Source of the DNA: Paenibacillus_G sp049942825
GTDB taxonomy: Bacteria; Bacillota; Bacilli; Paenibacillales; NBRC-103111
DNA length: 64,000 nucleotides
Direction: 5' to 3'
NCBI RefSeq assembly: GCF_049942825.1
Contig: NZ_CP187970.1
Coordinates: forward strand, 5,208,001-5,272,000
Below are positions 17,516 to 26,258 of the stretch, piece after piece. The notes below the pieces were generated by a model, which made no database searches, had not been told where the DNA came from, and was given only the letters and a program-made list of their open reading frames with translations. Numbering within the stretch: the first letter of the stretch is position 1; each line of letters begins with the position of its first letter. A program made the position numbers and the translations under genes.

Positions 17516-17998
17516 CTATTCCTCCGGCATCGGCAGCTCCCGGTCGCCTTCGCCCACGGCATACGATTGGTCCCGGACGACTGCCGTCTCCGGAGTAAAC
17601 CGAATAAGCACACAGCCGTCGCCAAGGTTCTGGAACCGCGGGTCCCACAGAGGCTCATTGGGGCCCAAGTAGCGGCTGAGCAGCCGCCGCACTCTATTGT
17701 GCTCATATGGGAGCACTTCCGCTCGGCCCCGGAATCCTGCGTGGAAGACCCCGCCGCTCCGTGGGTCATAATCGACAATACCGATGGCGCAAGCAGGCTG
17801 GTGCAAGATCCGGTTAGGGAAGGTATCCGCCGTGGTGCCGATGAACCACAACTGCTCTTCCTCCCAGAGGAACCAAATGGGGGAATGGCGCGGACCTTCG
17901 GAACTTTGGGTGGATAGGTGGGCAAACAAGGGCTTCTGCAAAAAACGGTCTAGGTCAAAACTCCGACGGGTATCCCTGATGATCTTCAGGCTCTTCAC
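17516..17998 (-). CDS. Pyridoxamine 5'-phosphate oxidase-like flavin/deazaflavin-binding protein
   Basis: The domain starts at FDLDRFLQKPLFAHLSTQSSEGPRHSPIWFLWEEEQLWFIG, the usual first beta strands of the split-barrel flavin-binding fold, followed by RILHQPACAIGIVDYDPRSGGV and FRGRAEVLP. The frame is open to 18136, which would overlap the next gene; I use the GTG at 17998 (160 residues), but its GAGGGG site is too close, so the start is uncertain. Family members reduce or bind F420, FMN or haem; which cofactor is used here is unclear. Confidence 0.75.
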   Translation of the reverse strand: MKSLKIIRDTRRSFDLDRFLQKPLFAHLSTQSSEGPRHSPIWFLWEEEQLWFIGTTADTFPNRILHQPACAIGIVDYDPRSGGVFHAGFRGRAEVLPYEHNRVRRLLSRYLGPNEPLWDPRFQNLGDGCVLIRFTPETAVVRDQSYAVGEGDRELPMPEE

Positions 17999-18071
17999 CC
18001 CCTCATGATACTGACGATATGGAGCTTCCCTCGGGCGCTCCCCTGCCTCCCGTAAGCCATCCGGTTTCCTC

Positions 18072-18545
18072 CTACTCGTCCCCAAGCCTCGCCAGGAGCT
18101 CGCCCACATTATTCTCCGAATACACTTCGATCCCATGCCGCTGCAGCAGCGCCGTCGTCACGCCGAAGCCGGGCTCCTTGGTCCGCGTGTACGTGCCGTT
18201 GTAGATCATCGTGCTTCCGCAGGACGGGCTCGACTCCTTGAGCACCGCGTACCGCGCGCCGGCCGTCTGCGCAGTCTTCAGCGTCTGCTCGGCCCCGCGG
18301 ACGAATTCGGCGGTCACATCATCGCCTCCATTCGTCACAACCCGCGCACGGCCCTCCAGCACATCATCGCCTCCTCCGCCGACAATCTCGGCCGGCGGCC
18401 GGGGCGTAGGCAGGCCGCCCAGCTGCTCGGGGCAGACGAGCACGGCCTTGCCTTCCCGCAGCAGGCGGGCAATCTCTTCCCGATAGTTGTCCCCTCCGTC
18501 ATAGCGTGTCGCCAGGCCGGCCAGACAGGAACTGATGAGGATCAT
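18072..18545 (-). CDS. DUF523 family protein
   Basis: A 157-residue protein with the features of DUF523: the opening MILISSCLAGLATRYDG, the motif VCPEQLGGLPTPRPPAEI, and SSPSCGS near residue 110. The conserved cysteines in these three motifs could bind metal or an iron-sulphur cluster, but no function is established. The start is preceded by a purine-rich GGAAGAAAGGAAGCG. It is followed 70-odd bp downstream by the flavin-oxidase-like gene and preceded 25 bp away by the ABC-F gene, so they may share transcription. Confidence 0.85.
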   Translation of the reverse strand: MILISSCLAGLATRYDGGDNYREEIARLLREGKAVLVCPEQLGGLPTPRPPAEIVGGGGDDVLEGRARVVTNGGDDVTAEFVRGAEQTLKTAQTAGARYAVLKESSPSCGSTMIYNGTYTRTKEPGFGVTTALLQRHGIEVYSENNVGELLARLGDE

Positions 18546-18570
18546 GGCTCTCGCTTCCTTTCTTCCTAGG

Positions 18571-20175
18571 TCACATGGAGCCGTTATTCACCGCACCCTG
18601 CAATTCGCGGCGGCGCTTCACGAGCTCCCGGAATTCCGCATCAAGCTTCTCCATCTCTGCGGCCCCCGGCAGGCTGAGGCGGCCTAGCACCTCCGCCAGG
18701 CGCAGCTCCACCTGCAGCAGTTCGCCGGCCGCGTCATTCTCCGCAGGCGGCGCTGCGGGACCGCGGCCGCGTTCTTCCCGGTAGGCCGCATAGCCACCGT
18801 CGAAGGAGAACAGACGTCCGTCCCGGAGCTCCAGAATGCGCCCTGCAGTCCGCTCGACGAACCGGCGGTCATGCGAGACATACAGAACAGTGCCCGGGTA
18901 GCCCTCCAGCAGGCTCTCCAGCGCTTCGAGGGACAGGGTATCGAGGTAATTCGTCGGCTCGTCGAGCACGAGCAGATTCGCATCGCTCAGCACAAGCTTC
19001 GCCAGCGCCGTCTTCACCCGCTCCCCTCCGCTGAGATCCCCCGTCCGCTTATAAACCTCGTCCCCGCGAAGCAGCAGCCGGGCCAGCACCAGTCGGGCCA
19101 GCCCGTCATCGTAGAGGGACGTCTCCCTTACATTGTCGAGCACGCTGCGCTCCAGGTCAAGCACCTCCAGCGTCTGGCTGAAGTAGCCCGGCTTCACGCC
19201 GGGTGCGAGCCGCACGCCCCCTCCTCCGCCCAGAATGCGGCGGAGCAGGGTCGTTTTGCCGCAGCCGTTCGGGCCGAGCAGCGCCGCCTTCTCCCCGAAG
19301 CGCAGCCGGAAGGAGACCCGGCTCCACAGCAGCCGCTCCCCGGCCGCCGCCTCCAGATCCTGCACCTCGAGCAGGACGCGGTTCTTCGCCGCCGGCGGCA
19401 CGGGGACGGTCAGCTTCACCGCAGGCGGCTCAACCGGCTTGTCGACCTTCTCCAGCTTCGTAAGGCGCGTCTCGAGCGCCTTCTTCGCCTGATGGATGCC
19501 CGCCTGCGTCGAGCGCCGGTAGTCCTTGCCCATCCGGGCCTCCGAGCTTCCCAGCCGGGACGGGGGCTTCATCGAGCCGGCCGCCTTCTGCTCCTTGAGG
19601 CGGATCGCCCGCTCCAGCGCGCCCCGCTTCTCAACATAGGCCTCGTACTTCTCCCGGTGCTGCCGCCGCTCGAGCCCCTTCTGCCGCTCGTAGTCGCTGT
19701 AACCGCCCGGGTAGATCCGCACCTCGCCTGCGTCGATCTCCCAGATCTGCGTGCACACCCGGTCCAGGAAGAACCGGTCATGCGAGATCACGGCCAGGGC
19801 TCCCCGGAAGCCAAGCAGCCGCTCTTCCAGCCGCTCGGTCCGCTCCTGATCCAGATGGGTCGTCGGTTCGTCGGCGAAGAGCACATCGGGCTCTGCGACC
19901 AGCACCGCCTCCACCACCCGGCTCGTCATCTCGCCACCGCTGCCCGCCCCGTCCTCCTTGAACTGGGGGATCACTCCGATCGTCCCCCGCCGGGTCACAT
20001 GCCCCGCGTCCGGCTCAAGCTCGCCGGCTAGGATCCGCAGAAGCGTGGTTTTGCCCGCCCCGTTGCGTCCGACGATACCGATCCGGTCTCCATCCTCCAT
20101 CCTCAGCCGCTCCGCCCTTAACAAAGCCCGGTGGCCGATCCCATGCTGCAGACCATTGCCTTCAATTCTGCTCAT
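18571..20175 (-). CDS. ABC-F ATPase of the antibiotic-resistance (Vga/Msr/VmlR) type
   Basis: A 534-residue soluble protein with two ATPase domains and no membrane helices. Domain 1: Walker A GRNGAGKTT (about 36-44), signature SGGEMTSRVVEAVL, Walker B VLFADEPTTHLD. The charged linker (about 160-265) is the arm that reaches into the ribosomal exit site in this family. Domain 2: Walker A GPNGCGKTT, signature LSGGERVKTALAKLVL, Walker B LLVLDEPTNYLD. Such proteins dislodge lincosamide, streptogramin A, pleuromutilin or macrolide drugs from ribosomes, or act in translation. A terminator-type attenuator directly before the ATG favours the drug-responsive role. The first domain has a shorter N-terminus than usual. 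Confidence 0.88.
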   Translation of the reverse strand: MSRIEGNGLQHGIGHRALLRAERLRMEDGDRIGIVGRNGAGKTTLLRILAGELEPDAGHVTRRGTIGVIPQFKEDGAGSGGEMTSRVVEAVLVAEPDVLFADEPTTHLDQERTERLEERLLGFRGALAVISHDRFFLDRVCTQIWEIDAGEVRIYPGGYSDYERQKGLERRQHREKYEAYVEKRGALERAIRLKEQKAAGSMKPPSRLGSSEARMGKDYRRSTQAGIHQAKKALETRLTKLEKVDKPVEPPAVKLTVPVPPAAKNRVLLEVQDLEAAAGERLLWSRVSFRLRFGEKAALLGPNGCGKTTLLRRILGGGGGVRLAPGVKPGYFSQTLEVLDLERSVLDNVRETSLYDDGLARLVLARLLLRGDEVYKRTGDLSGGERVKTALAKLVLSDANLLVLDEPTNYLDTLSLEALESLLEGYPGTVLYVSHDRRFVERTAGRILELRDGRLFSFDGGYAAYREERGRGPAAPPAENDAAGELLQVELRLAEVLGRLSLPGAAEMEKLDAEFRELVKRRRELQGAVNNGSM

Positions 20176-20186
20176 ATACCAAAAAA

Positions 20187-20214
20187 CCTCCTATCCGGTA
20201 TACCGGACAGGAGG
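20187..20214 (-). terminator. Attenuator hairpin enclosing the ribosome site of the ABC-F gene
   Basis: On the minus strand CCTCCTGTCCGG and CCGGATAGGAGG pair (one G-U) and are followed directly by TTTTTT, 11 bases before the ATG at 20175. The 3' arm contains the AGGAGG ribosome site, so the hairpin can end transcription and hide translation. A second copy of CCGGATAGGA about 110 bases upstream in the leader (20324-20333 on the plus strand) can pair with the 5' arm instead and act as an antiterminator. A 35-codon leader frame (20279 to 20172) runs through the hairpin and its TGA overlaps the gene's ATG. Confidence 0.85.
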
Positions 20215-20340
20215 CGGCTCGGACTCCCCGCCAAAGGACGGACTTCCCCTGCCGCAATGGGTTTACGGGCAGAGAACATCCGCGCTTTGACTCCCGGGGA
20301 GTCGCTGAAAAAGGCCGCACTGATCCTATCCGGTCAAAGA

Positions 20341-20356
20341 TTCGTTTATAAACGAA
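20341..20356 (-). promoter_or_regulatory. Perfect 16-bp palindrome upstream of the ABC-F leader
   Basis: TTCGTTTATAAACGAA is perfectly self-complementary and lies just upstream of the antiterminator copy. It may be an operator or overlap the promoter (its centre TTTATAAA resembles a -10 box); no good -35 is visible. Confidence 0.35.
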
Positions 20357-20485
20357 AGTCGTATATAGACGATGCTCTTCTAAGGAAATAGGATTAGTGC
20401 TTCATCGGCCTTGGTTTCACCCTCTCTTGGAACGCTCCCCATCAGGATATCCCATTCGAAGGCTTTTTAACAAGGGACAGAATCA

Positions 20486-20974
20486 TTATACCGATTCTTT
20501 CCGCACGAGCTGAAGGAAGGTCGCGGACGAAGTGGATACGAGCTCGCCCTGGTCGCCTCGGATCTCACAGCTCACCTGCAGCAGCTCGCGTGCCTGATGC
20601 ACCAGCCGCGCTTCGGCGGTCAGCCGTTTGCCCTTACCGGGGTTGTGGTAGGCGACCTGCATATCGATCGTGACGAACTTGCTGCCGGGCTCGAACCGGT
20701 GCTCCAGCATCCAGCCCATCGCCATATCGTGCAGGGTGGCCGTGACGCCCCCGTATACGATCCGATACGGATTCAGCACCTCGGGGACGATCGGCATCGA
20801 ACAGACGAAGAGCTCCGGGTCCGCGCTCTCTTCCTTCACCACGTTAAGAAAATTACCAAGAAACGGATACCGGTTGTCCTTCATCTGCTCGAGCGCGCGG
20901 AGCGTATTCTCCACGGCCCGGAAACTGCGGTCGGACAAGGCGGCGATCCGCTCCATCACTTCCTGTCGGTCCAT
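20486..20974 (-). CDS. PaaI-type hotdog thioesterase
   Basis: A 162-residue acyl-CoA thioesterase-like protein. The signature YGGVTATLHDMAMGWMLEH (central hotdog helix; the usual HGG is YGG here) is followed by SKFVTIDMQVAYHNPGKGKRLTAEARLVHQ, the long strands of the fold. The N-terminal 50 residues are a family-typical leader with NVVKEESADPELFVCSMP. The changed first residue of the HGG motif may affect activity. It acts in the cytoplasm on an unknown acyl-CoA. It is a single gene with ribosome site GGTGATGG. Confidence 0.8.
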   Translation of the reverse strand: MDRQEVMERIAALSDRSFRAVENTLRALEQMKDNRYPFLGNFLNVVKEESADPELFVCSMPIVPEVLNPYRIVYGGVTATLHDMAMGWMLEHRFEPGSKFVTIDMQVAYHNPGKGKRLTAEARLVHQARELLQVSCEIRGDQGELVSTSSATFLQLVRKESV

Positions 20975-21059
20975 GTTACCATCACCTGTCTATCTATAAT
21001 GAAATGAAGTGTCTGCCTATCCTACCTTATGGGCTCCACAGGGTACAAACAGGCCGCGA

Positions 21060-21491
21060 TCAAGTCGGATCCTCACAGGACAGATCGCGGACAATCTCGG
21101 CCAGCGTCATGCTGTCCAGCTCCCGCTCCATCGCGGACTGGGCTCTGGAGAAAGAAGCGTCGAGCGTCGACTGGATGCCCCGCCCCACCGTGCACTTCGG
21201 GTTCGGCTTCTCGTGCAGGGTGAAGAGGCCCCCCGCTTCGTCAGCCTGCACGGCACGATAAATATCGAGCAGGGTAATCTGCTCCGCCGGGCGTGCCAGA
21301 GTCGCCCCGGCTACCCCCGGCGTCGTGACCACAAGTCCCGCCCGGCTCAGCATCGACATCAGACGACGGATGACGACCGGATTCGTGCTGACGCTTCCCG
21401 CGATATAGTCGGAGGTGATGCGGGCCCCCCTGCTCACCTCCAGGAGGGAGAGGATATGAACGGCGACGGAAAAGCGGCTGGAGATGGCCAT
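21060..21491 (-). CDS. Rrf2-family transcriptional regulator
   Basis: A 143-residue regulator. The N-terminal winged helix is typical (SSRFSVAVHILSLLE, ITSDYIAGSVSTNPVVIRRLMSML, GLVVTTPGVAGATLARPAEQITLLDIYRAV). Iron-sulphur Rrf2 proteins carry three Cys in the C-terminal loop; here that loop (HEKPNPKCTVGRGIQSTL) has only one, plus a second Cys near the end, which points to the YwnA-like, non-cluster branch. It has its own near-consensus promoter with an inverted repeat between the boxes, so it probably represses itself. The target is not obvious. Confidence 0.88.
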   Translation of the reverse strand: MAISSRFSVAVHILSLLEVSRGARITSDYIAGSVSTNPVVIRRLMSMLSRAGLVVTTPGVAGATLARPAEQITLLDIYRAVQADEAGGLFTLHEKPNPKCTVGRGIQSTLDASFSRAQSAMERELDSMTLAEIVRDLSCEDPT

Positions 21492-21538
21492 CGGAATTCC
21501 CCCTCTGTCTTCTGCGGCGTACGAACACCTTTGTACCG

Positions 21539-21567
21539 ATTGTAGTGACAGGTGCCCGCCTTGTCAA
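21539..21567 (-). promoter_or_regulatory. Near-consensus promoter of the Rrf2 regulator gene with internal operator
   Basis: On the minus strand TTGACA (21567-21562), a 17-bp spacer and TACAAT (21544-21539). Inside lies an inverted repeat TGACA...TGTCA starting within the -35 box, well placed for self-repression. The ATG follows about 48 bp downstream. Confidence 0.8.
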
Positions 21568-21606
21568 CTTTCGGGGAGGAGGGCCGGGACAAGCCCGGCA
21601 GGGTAC

Positions 21607-21630
21607 AAAAAAAGCTGCCGAAGCAGCGAA
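21607..21630 (-). terminator. UUCG-capped terminator of the GH5 gene
   Basis: On the minus strand GCTGC-TTCG-GCAGC is followed by TTTTTTT, about 75 bp after the stop of the GH5 gene. Confidence 0.88.
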
Positions 21631-21706
21631 TTTTCTCTAGTTATGCTAATCTCTAGTGCGGCTCCGGAATGCGATCGTTGCTGCGGCTTCATTTGTTGGA
21701 TGGCGG

Positions 21707-24028
21707 CTAGTTCGGATTGACCATGATGCTGTCGAACACAGCGGTCTGGTTATAGGTGCGCAGGCCGACATGGCCTTCGCCGGACAAGCTGGAATCGGTT
21801 ACATTTACTTTCTCAACACCATTGACGTAGCCTTTAAGCGAGCTTCCCTTCAGTTCGAGCCGGAGCACATACCATGTGCCCGGATTCGCGAACAGGTCGG
21901 TTTCCCCCAGCCGCGTCCAAATGCCGTTCACTTTCTTGTACAGCTGAATCTTGTTCAGCTCATAATTGATGCGCAGCGTATAGTAGCTGCCAAAATCGGG
22001 TGTCGCCCGGGCAATGATCCCGGTGGAAGCCTGCGATCCGGTATCGAACACTTTGATCGCGGCCGTCACATTCACATCGGCCGGTGACATGGCGCCGCGT
22101 GCTTCTCCGATGCCTGCGCCCGTCTGCTTCATGACCTTGGTCAGCTCCTCGGAAGCAACCGACCAGGTTCCGCTTAAGAATGACCAGGAATTGGCATTGC
22201 CATCCTGAAAGCCGTCCCCGTAATGGACCGGCTCGAACATGACTGCATCGGCCCGGTGATTGGCCGTTGTGCTCACTTTGAATTTGACATAATTGCCCGT
22301 TCCCTGGCGCAGGTAGGCCGTCTCAAGCAGGCGCCACTGGCCGCTGGCAATCGTCGTCTGGTCAACGTACGAATTGTTGTTGACCCCGTTATACAGCGTG
22401 TAGAGGACTTTCTCCTCGGAATCCGGATGCAGCGGATACCGGACATACACATTATAGTAACCCGCCTGCGGGATATTCGGTGTCCATTGGACCGTGCTGC
22501 CGTTCGCCGAGCTGAACCTCGAATTGCCTCCATAGCTGCCAGGCAGCTCGCTGTCCCCCCATGTCCCCGTCTCCGTATAGCCCGGGTCTCCCTGGTCGAT
22601 GACAATGACTTTCTTCGGGCTCACGGGACCGATGACATTGGAATAAGGCGAATAGATGCCTTCTGGATTTTTTGCGCGAATCCGGTAAAAATAGGTGCTT
22701 CCGAGGACTGTGGAACCGTCGTCGAACAGCGGTACCGTGAATGTATGATGACGCGGCGTCGTTACATCGTCGGTTACTCCCGTGGCGATGATCTGCCAAG
22801 GTCCCTCTGCAGCCGCCGCCCGCTCGATATCGTAAGTGCTGACGCCCGATGCCCCAAGCCAGGACAGCGTATGCGGGGAATCCGTCGGAAACATCACCGG
22901 TGTCTCAGGCGCCGGCCACGGCGGAACCGACTGTCCGCGAATGGAGTAAGCATAGGAGCGCATCAGCTGAATGGTAGCCGATTCGTTCGCCCAATCCCCC
23001 GTAGTGTAGCCGGGATAACGCAGATAGGACCAGCCGTTAGCCGGCTGCCAGTGCCACCCGCCCTGACGGTGATGGTGCATCGTGCCCCAGAACATGGCTC
23101 CGGTCGTCCCGTTCGACTGCACCGTGGAGAGAAGCTGTTCGATCTGCGCCGGGCTGTAGTCGCCGAATTCCCCAATGACCAGCGCTTTTTTGCCCTGCGT
23201 CGTCCTGCGCCATTCGGCCAGCTTCGAGGCCAGATCGACCTGATGGTACCCGTAGATATGCGGGTCGATAATATCGATATTGGGATCGGCGACCGCATTG
23301 GGCCGGATTCCCTGGGCACGGACATAGCCGCCGTCGGCCAGCAGATGGTTCGAATCGATGCTCTTCACATGGGCAGCCATCTCGCTGATCCAGGTATCGG
23401 TGGAGCTGAGCTCATTGCCGAGCTGCCAGGCCAGGATCGTTGGTTCATCCTTATACAGGACACCTGTATATTTATTTTTACGGTTGAGGACATACGTAAG
23501 GAACGCTTTAAAATCCTGCTTGATCTGCGGGTCGCTGTAGAATTCCGTCTTCGTCTTGCCGCGGAATGCCGCCCAGTCCTCCACCCCGCCGATATAATTG
23601 TGGGTGTCGACGAAGGGCACGATCAGTCTGACATTGTACTGGCCTGCCAGGTGAATGACCCGGTCCATGAGCTGGAAGGCCTTCTCGTTATACTGCCCGG
23701 GCGCGAGTACATGGCGCGGAGTCCCGGCGGGGTCGGCTTTCATCCGCACTTCGAACGGATACGTCCGGATCACATTGATGCCCGAGATGCTGGCCGCCCG
23801 GATCGAATCCTCCACCTCCTCCACATCCATCCAGGAACGCTCGAGGAACGGATGGTTGGACCCGATGAAGCGGAACGGGGTGTTCCCGTCCATCAGCTGG
23901 TCCCCACTTCGGGTAATAAAGCCGGTAAAGCCTGCCTGTACTCGGCTGGGAATGGCCAAGCCCATGAAAACGGTTACAATTAAAATGACAGATAAGGGGG
24001 TGGAGACAAATTTCAGCCATTTGTTCAA
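21707..24028 (-). CDS. Secreted GH5 endo-mannanase-like enzyme with C-terminal binding modules
   Basis: A 773-residue exported protein. I use the TTG at 24028 because AGGAGG lies 8 bases upstream; it gives a clean signal peptide (LNKWLKFVSTPLSVILIVTV...VQAG). The catalytic domain (about 35-370) has the acid/base Glu206 in AWQLGNELS and the nucleophile Glu287 in LVIGEFGDYS, plus HNYIGG and MFWGTMHH, like beta-mannanases of GH5. A fibronectin-III-like domain (about 385-480), a golvesin/xanthan-lyase C-terminal-like sandwich (GDPGYTETGTWGDSELPGSYG) and a concanavalin-like module (about 610-773) follow. It degrades plant mannan or a related glucan outside the cell; substrate is not certain. Confidence 0.87.
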   Translation of the reverse strand: MNKWLKFVSTPLSVILIVTVFMGLAIPSRVQAGFTGFITRSGDQLMDGNTPFRFIGSNHPFLERSWMDVEEVEDSIRAASISGINVIRTYPFEVRMKADPAGTPRHVLAPGQYNEKAFQLMDRVIHLAGQYNVRLIVPFVDTHNYIGGVEDWAAFRGKTKTEFYSDPQIKQDFKAFLTYVLNRKNKYTGVLYKDEPTILAWQLGNELSSTDTWISEMAAHVKSIDSNHLLADGGYVRAQGIRPNAVADPNIDIIDPHIYGYHQVDLASKLAEWRRTTQGKKALVIGEFGDYSPAQIEQLLSTVQSNGTTGAMFWGTMHHHRQGGWHWQPANGWSYLRYPGYTTGDWANESATIQLMRSYAYSIRGQSVPPWPAPETPVMFPTDSPHTLSWLGASGVSTYDIERAAAAEGPWQIIATGVTDDVTTPRHHTFTVPLFDDGSTVLGSTYFYRIRAKNPEGIYSPYSNVIGPVSPKKVIVIDQGDPGYTETGTWGDSELPGSYGGNSRFSSANGSTVQWTPNIPQAGYYNVYVRYPLHPDSEEKVLYTLYNGVNNNSYVDQTTIASGQWRLLETAYLRQGTGNYVKFKVSTTANHRADAVMFEPVHYGDGFQDGNANSWSFLSGTWSVASEELTKVMKQTGAGIGEARGAMSPADVNVTAAIKVFDTGSQASTGIIARATPDFGSYYTLRINYELNKIQLYKKVNGIWTRLGETDLFANPGTWYVLRLELKGSSLKGYVNGVEKVNVTDSSLSGEGHVGLRTYNQTAVFDSIMVNPN

Positions 24029-24629
24029 ATGGATGACCTCCTCTTTTGGGTGACGGTCACCAGGCGAAAATGACACGCGGGCAGACGGATCCGGTACAAC
24101 CCCGTAATAGGTCCCACCTCGGTGTCCTGTGCGCTGCAGTACGCCCTGCCGGGAAGCGGGCAGACTGCAATGCGATAATCCGCCGGTTTCCGGTCGAATC
24201 GTCGCTTTCGGAATATCCGCGCGTTACACCGCCGACTCAAAGAGAACGGGCGACGTTCATGGAAGCGTAATTCACTCGGTGCCAGCCATCGCCTTCAGGC
24301 GAACCCTCTATCTCTAACCGCAGCCCCCAGCCGATTCCTGCATCGTCCCGCCAGCATTGCGGCGGATGCGAATCCAATATATTCCTTCAATGATCCATTC
24401 TTCAGACGCTGATTCCATCACCTCCCAGGGCTGCTGCAAGCCGGTCTAAATGCTTATGAGCTTACAGCGCCTCCATGAACTGAGGACGGCATGCCCGCCC
24501 GCAGAAGCACAGAAATCGCCGTAAGCCCTCAAGTTCCCGGGATAAGGATCCCGGGAACGGAGTGCCTGACTTGTGGTTCATGATGCCTCACATGGCCCTG
24601 AGGGAAGAACGCTGCCTCCACCGCGGCCG
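24029..24629. other. 600-bp intergenic region between GH5 and sugar-transport genes
   Basis: No gene was found. GGTGACGGTCACC (24048-24060), a perfect dyad, lies just upstream of the GH5 ribosome site and could be an operator. GTTCCCGGGAT/ATCCCGGGAAC (24533-24558) makes an 11-bp stem downstream of the solute-binding gene and may be its terminator, though no T-tail follows. The rest shows no structure I can name. Confidence 0.45.
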
Positions 24630-26159
24630 TTACTTGACGTACCCGAGGCCCTTCAGCGTTTTGTCCGCTTCCTCCAGGTACACCTTGAAGTTGAACGTCT
24701 TCTCCAGGGAGGCGAGGAAGGCATCGTAATCCTCAACCTTGGCTTTGCCCGTGTAAAACTTCAGCATTTCCTCACCGATGAACCGGTTTGCGTCGGTGAC
24801 GTTGAAGCCCTTCGGAGGGATGACAAAGCCGTTATAGACTTTCAGCTCGGGCAGAGCGCTCGATTCCTTGATCAGCGCCGCCTGCGGAGGGAACTTCGTC
24901 ATGAGATAGTCCATCTCCGGACGGCCTGTAAGCTGGTAGAGCCAGGTGTAGGAGGCTTCGCCCTTCTTCTCGGTGAGGACGATCTTATCGCCTTCCTGCT
25001 TCCAGTGCACGTCCTTCTGACCGTAGTACACTAGGTTTGCCCCATCGCCCTCGGACACGTAGTTCAGCAGCTCGAACACTTTGTTCAGCTTCTCCGGATC
25101 CTTCTCGAGCTTCTTCGGAATCGCGATGATCGCGGTGATCTGACCCACATCGTTGAAGCGGACGTTCTTCGCTCCCTGCAGGGCCGGCAGCAGCACCAGC
25201 TCGGCGTTCGGGTTGATCTCCTTCATCTTCTTGACGTGCTCGTCACGCACCAGACCCGCCCACTGCTCGTAGAAGATGCCGGCGAAGCCCTTGGCCGCTT
25301 TGTCCGTCACATCCGTCACCTTGTTCGTGAAGAGCTCCGGATCGACGACGCCCGCCTTCAGGAAGCGCTGGAATTCTTCAATCCCCTTTTTCATGTTCGG
25401 GTCATACAGCGAGTTGATCAGCTTGCCGTCCTGGATGTAGAATTTGTTCGGCTCCGTCGTGCCGTGGACGCCCAAGAAGCCGCGCTCTATCTCGCGTGTG
25501 CCGGAGATGCCGTACGTGTCCTTCTTGCCGTTGCCGTCCGGATCCTTCTCCGTAAACGCTTTCGCAACTTCCAGCAGCTCATCCATCGTCGTCGGCGATT
25601 TCAGCCCCAGCTTGTCGAGCCAGTCTTTGCGGATCCAGAAGCCCTGGGGCACAATCCGCGGAGCCTGGGAGAAGCCGAACACCTTGCCGTCGACCTTGCC
25701 TTTCGTGAAGCCTTCTTCCCCTACTTGCTTTTTCACCGCGCCGAGCTTGTCGAGATACGGCGTCAGATCGAGCAGCAGGCCGTTGCGGGCCATCTGGTAG
25801 TACACCGAGAGATCTTTTTCTTTAATCTCAAGGAGATCGGGCAGGTTCTGCGAAGCGGCCAGCACACTGAGTTTGTTCGCATGCTCCTTGTCGTCGGTTA
25901 GGTCGAGCTTGAAGTTGATGCCGAGTTTGGCATCGAGCTCCTTCTTCACGAAGTCTTCCTTCGGAATCGCCGATGGTGAGCCCGCACGGGCCATCGTGAT
26001 CGACACCGGACCGGCCGATTTGGCCGCCGGCTCCGATCCTTTGGCTTCCGGCTGCGGAGTTGCCGCCGGTTCCGCCGCCTTCGGCGCGCAAGCGCTTACG
26101 AGAAGGCCCGAAGTCAGCATCGTCCCCATCAGTACACGTACCCACCGTTTGTTGTTCAT
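24630..26159 (-). CDS. Sugar ABC transporter substrate-binding lipoprotein (LplA-type)
   Basis: A 509-residue lipoprotein; the ATG at 26159 has AGGGGATC at good spacing. Signal peptide and lipobox LLVSACAP put the Cys near residue 23. The long form (over 500 residues) with RKDWLDKLGLKSPTTMDELLEVAKAFTEKDPDGNGKKDTYG is characteristic of the Paenibacillus extracellular solute-binding family that works with LplB/YtcP permeases. EKDPDGNGKKDT resembles a Ca-binding loop. It is the last gene of the permease-permease-lipoprotein cassette and is likely regulated by the YesM/YesN pair upstream. Substrate: an oligosaccharide, identity unknown. Confidence 0.92.
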   Translation of the reverse strand: MNNKRWVRVLMGTMLTSGLLVSACAPKAAEPAATPQPEAKGSEPAAKSAGPVSITMARAGSPSAIPKEDFVKKELDAKLGINFKLDLTDDKEHANKLSVLAASQNLPDLLEIKEKDLSVYYQMARNGLLLDLTPYLDKLGAVKKQVGEEGFTKGKVDGKVFGFSQAPRIVPQGFWIRKDWLDKLGLKSPTTMDELLEVAKAFTEKDPDGNGKKDTYGISGTREIERGFLGVHGTTEPNKFYIQDGKLINSLYDPNMKKGIEEFQRFLKAGVVDPELFTNKVTDVTDKAAKGFAGIFYEQWAGLVRDEHVKKMKEINPNAELVLLPALQGAKNVRFNDVGQITAIIAIPKKLEKDPEKLNKVFELLNYVSEGDGANLVYYGQKDVHWKQEGDKIVLTEKKGEASYTWLYQLTGRPEMDYLMTKFPPQAALIKESSALPELKVYNGFVIPPKGFNVTDANRFIGEEMLKFYTGKAKVEDYDAFLASLEKTFNFKVYLEEADKTLKGLGYVK

Positions 26160-26258
26160 TGAATGATCCCCTGCCTTTATATATAGATAAGGTTGTATGC
26201 TGAATTTGGTTCCTCTGACGAGGACCAAAAATTCATCCGATTCCCATGCTGGTGCCGT

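Noticed and set aside
22223..23983. 586-codon open frame on the plus strand over the GH5 gene
   Set aside because: Antisense to an intact catalytic domain with an intact signal peptide; no ribosome site and no family match.
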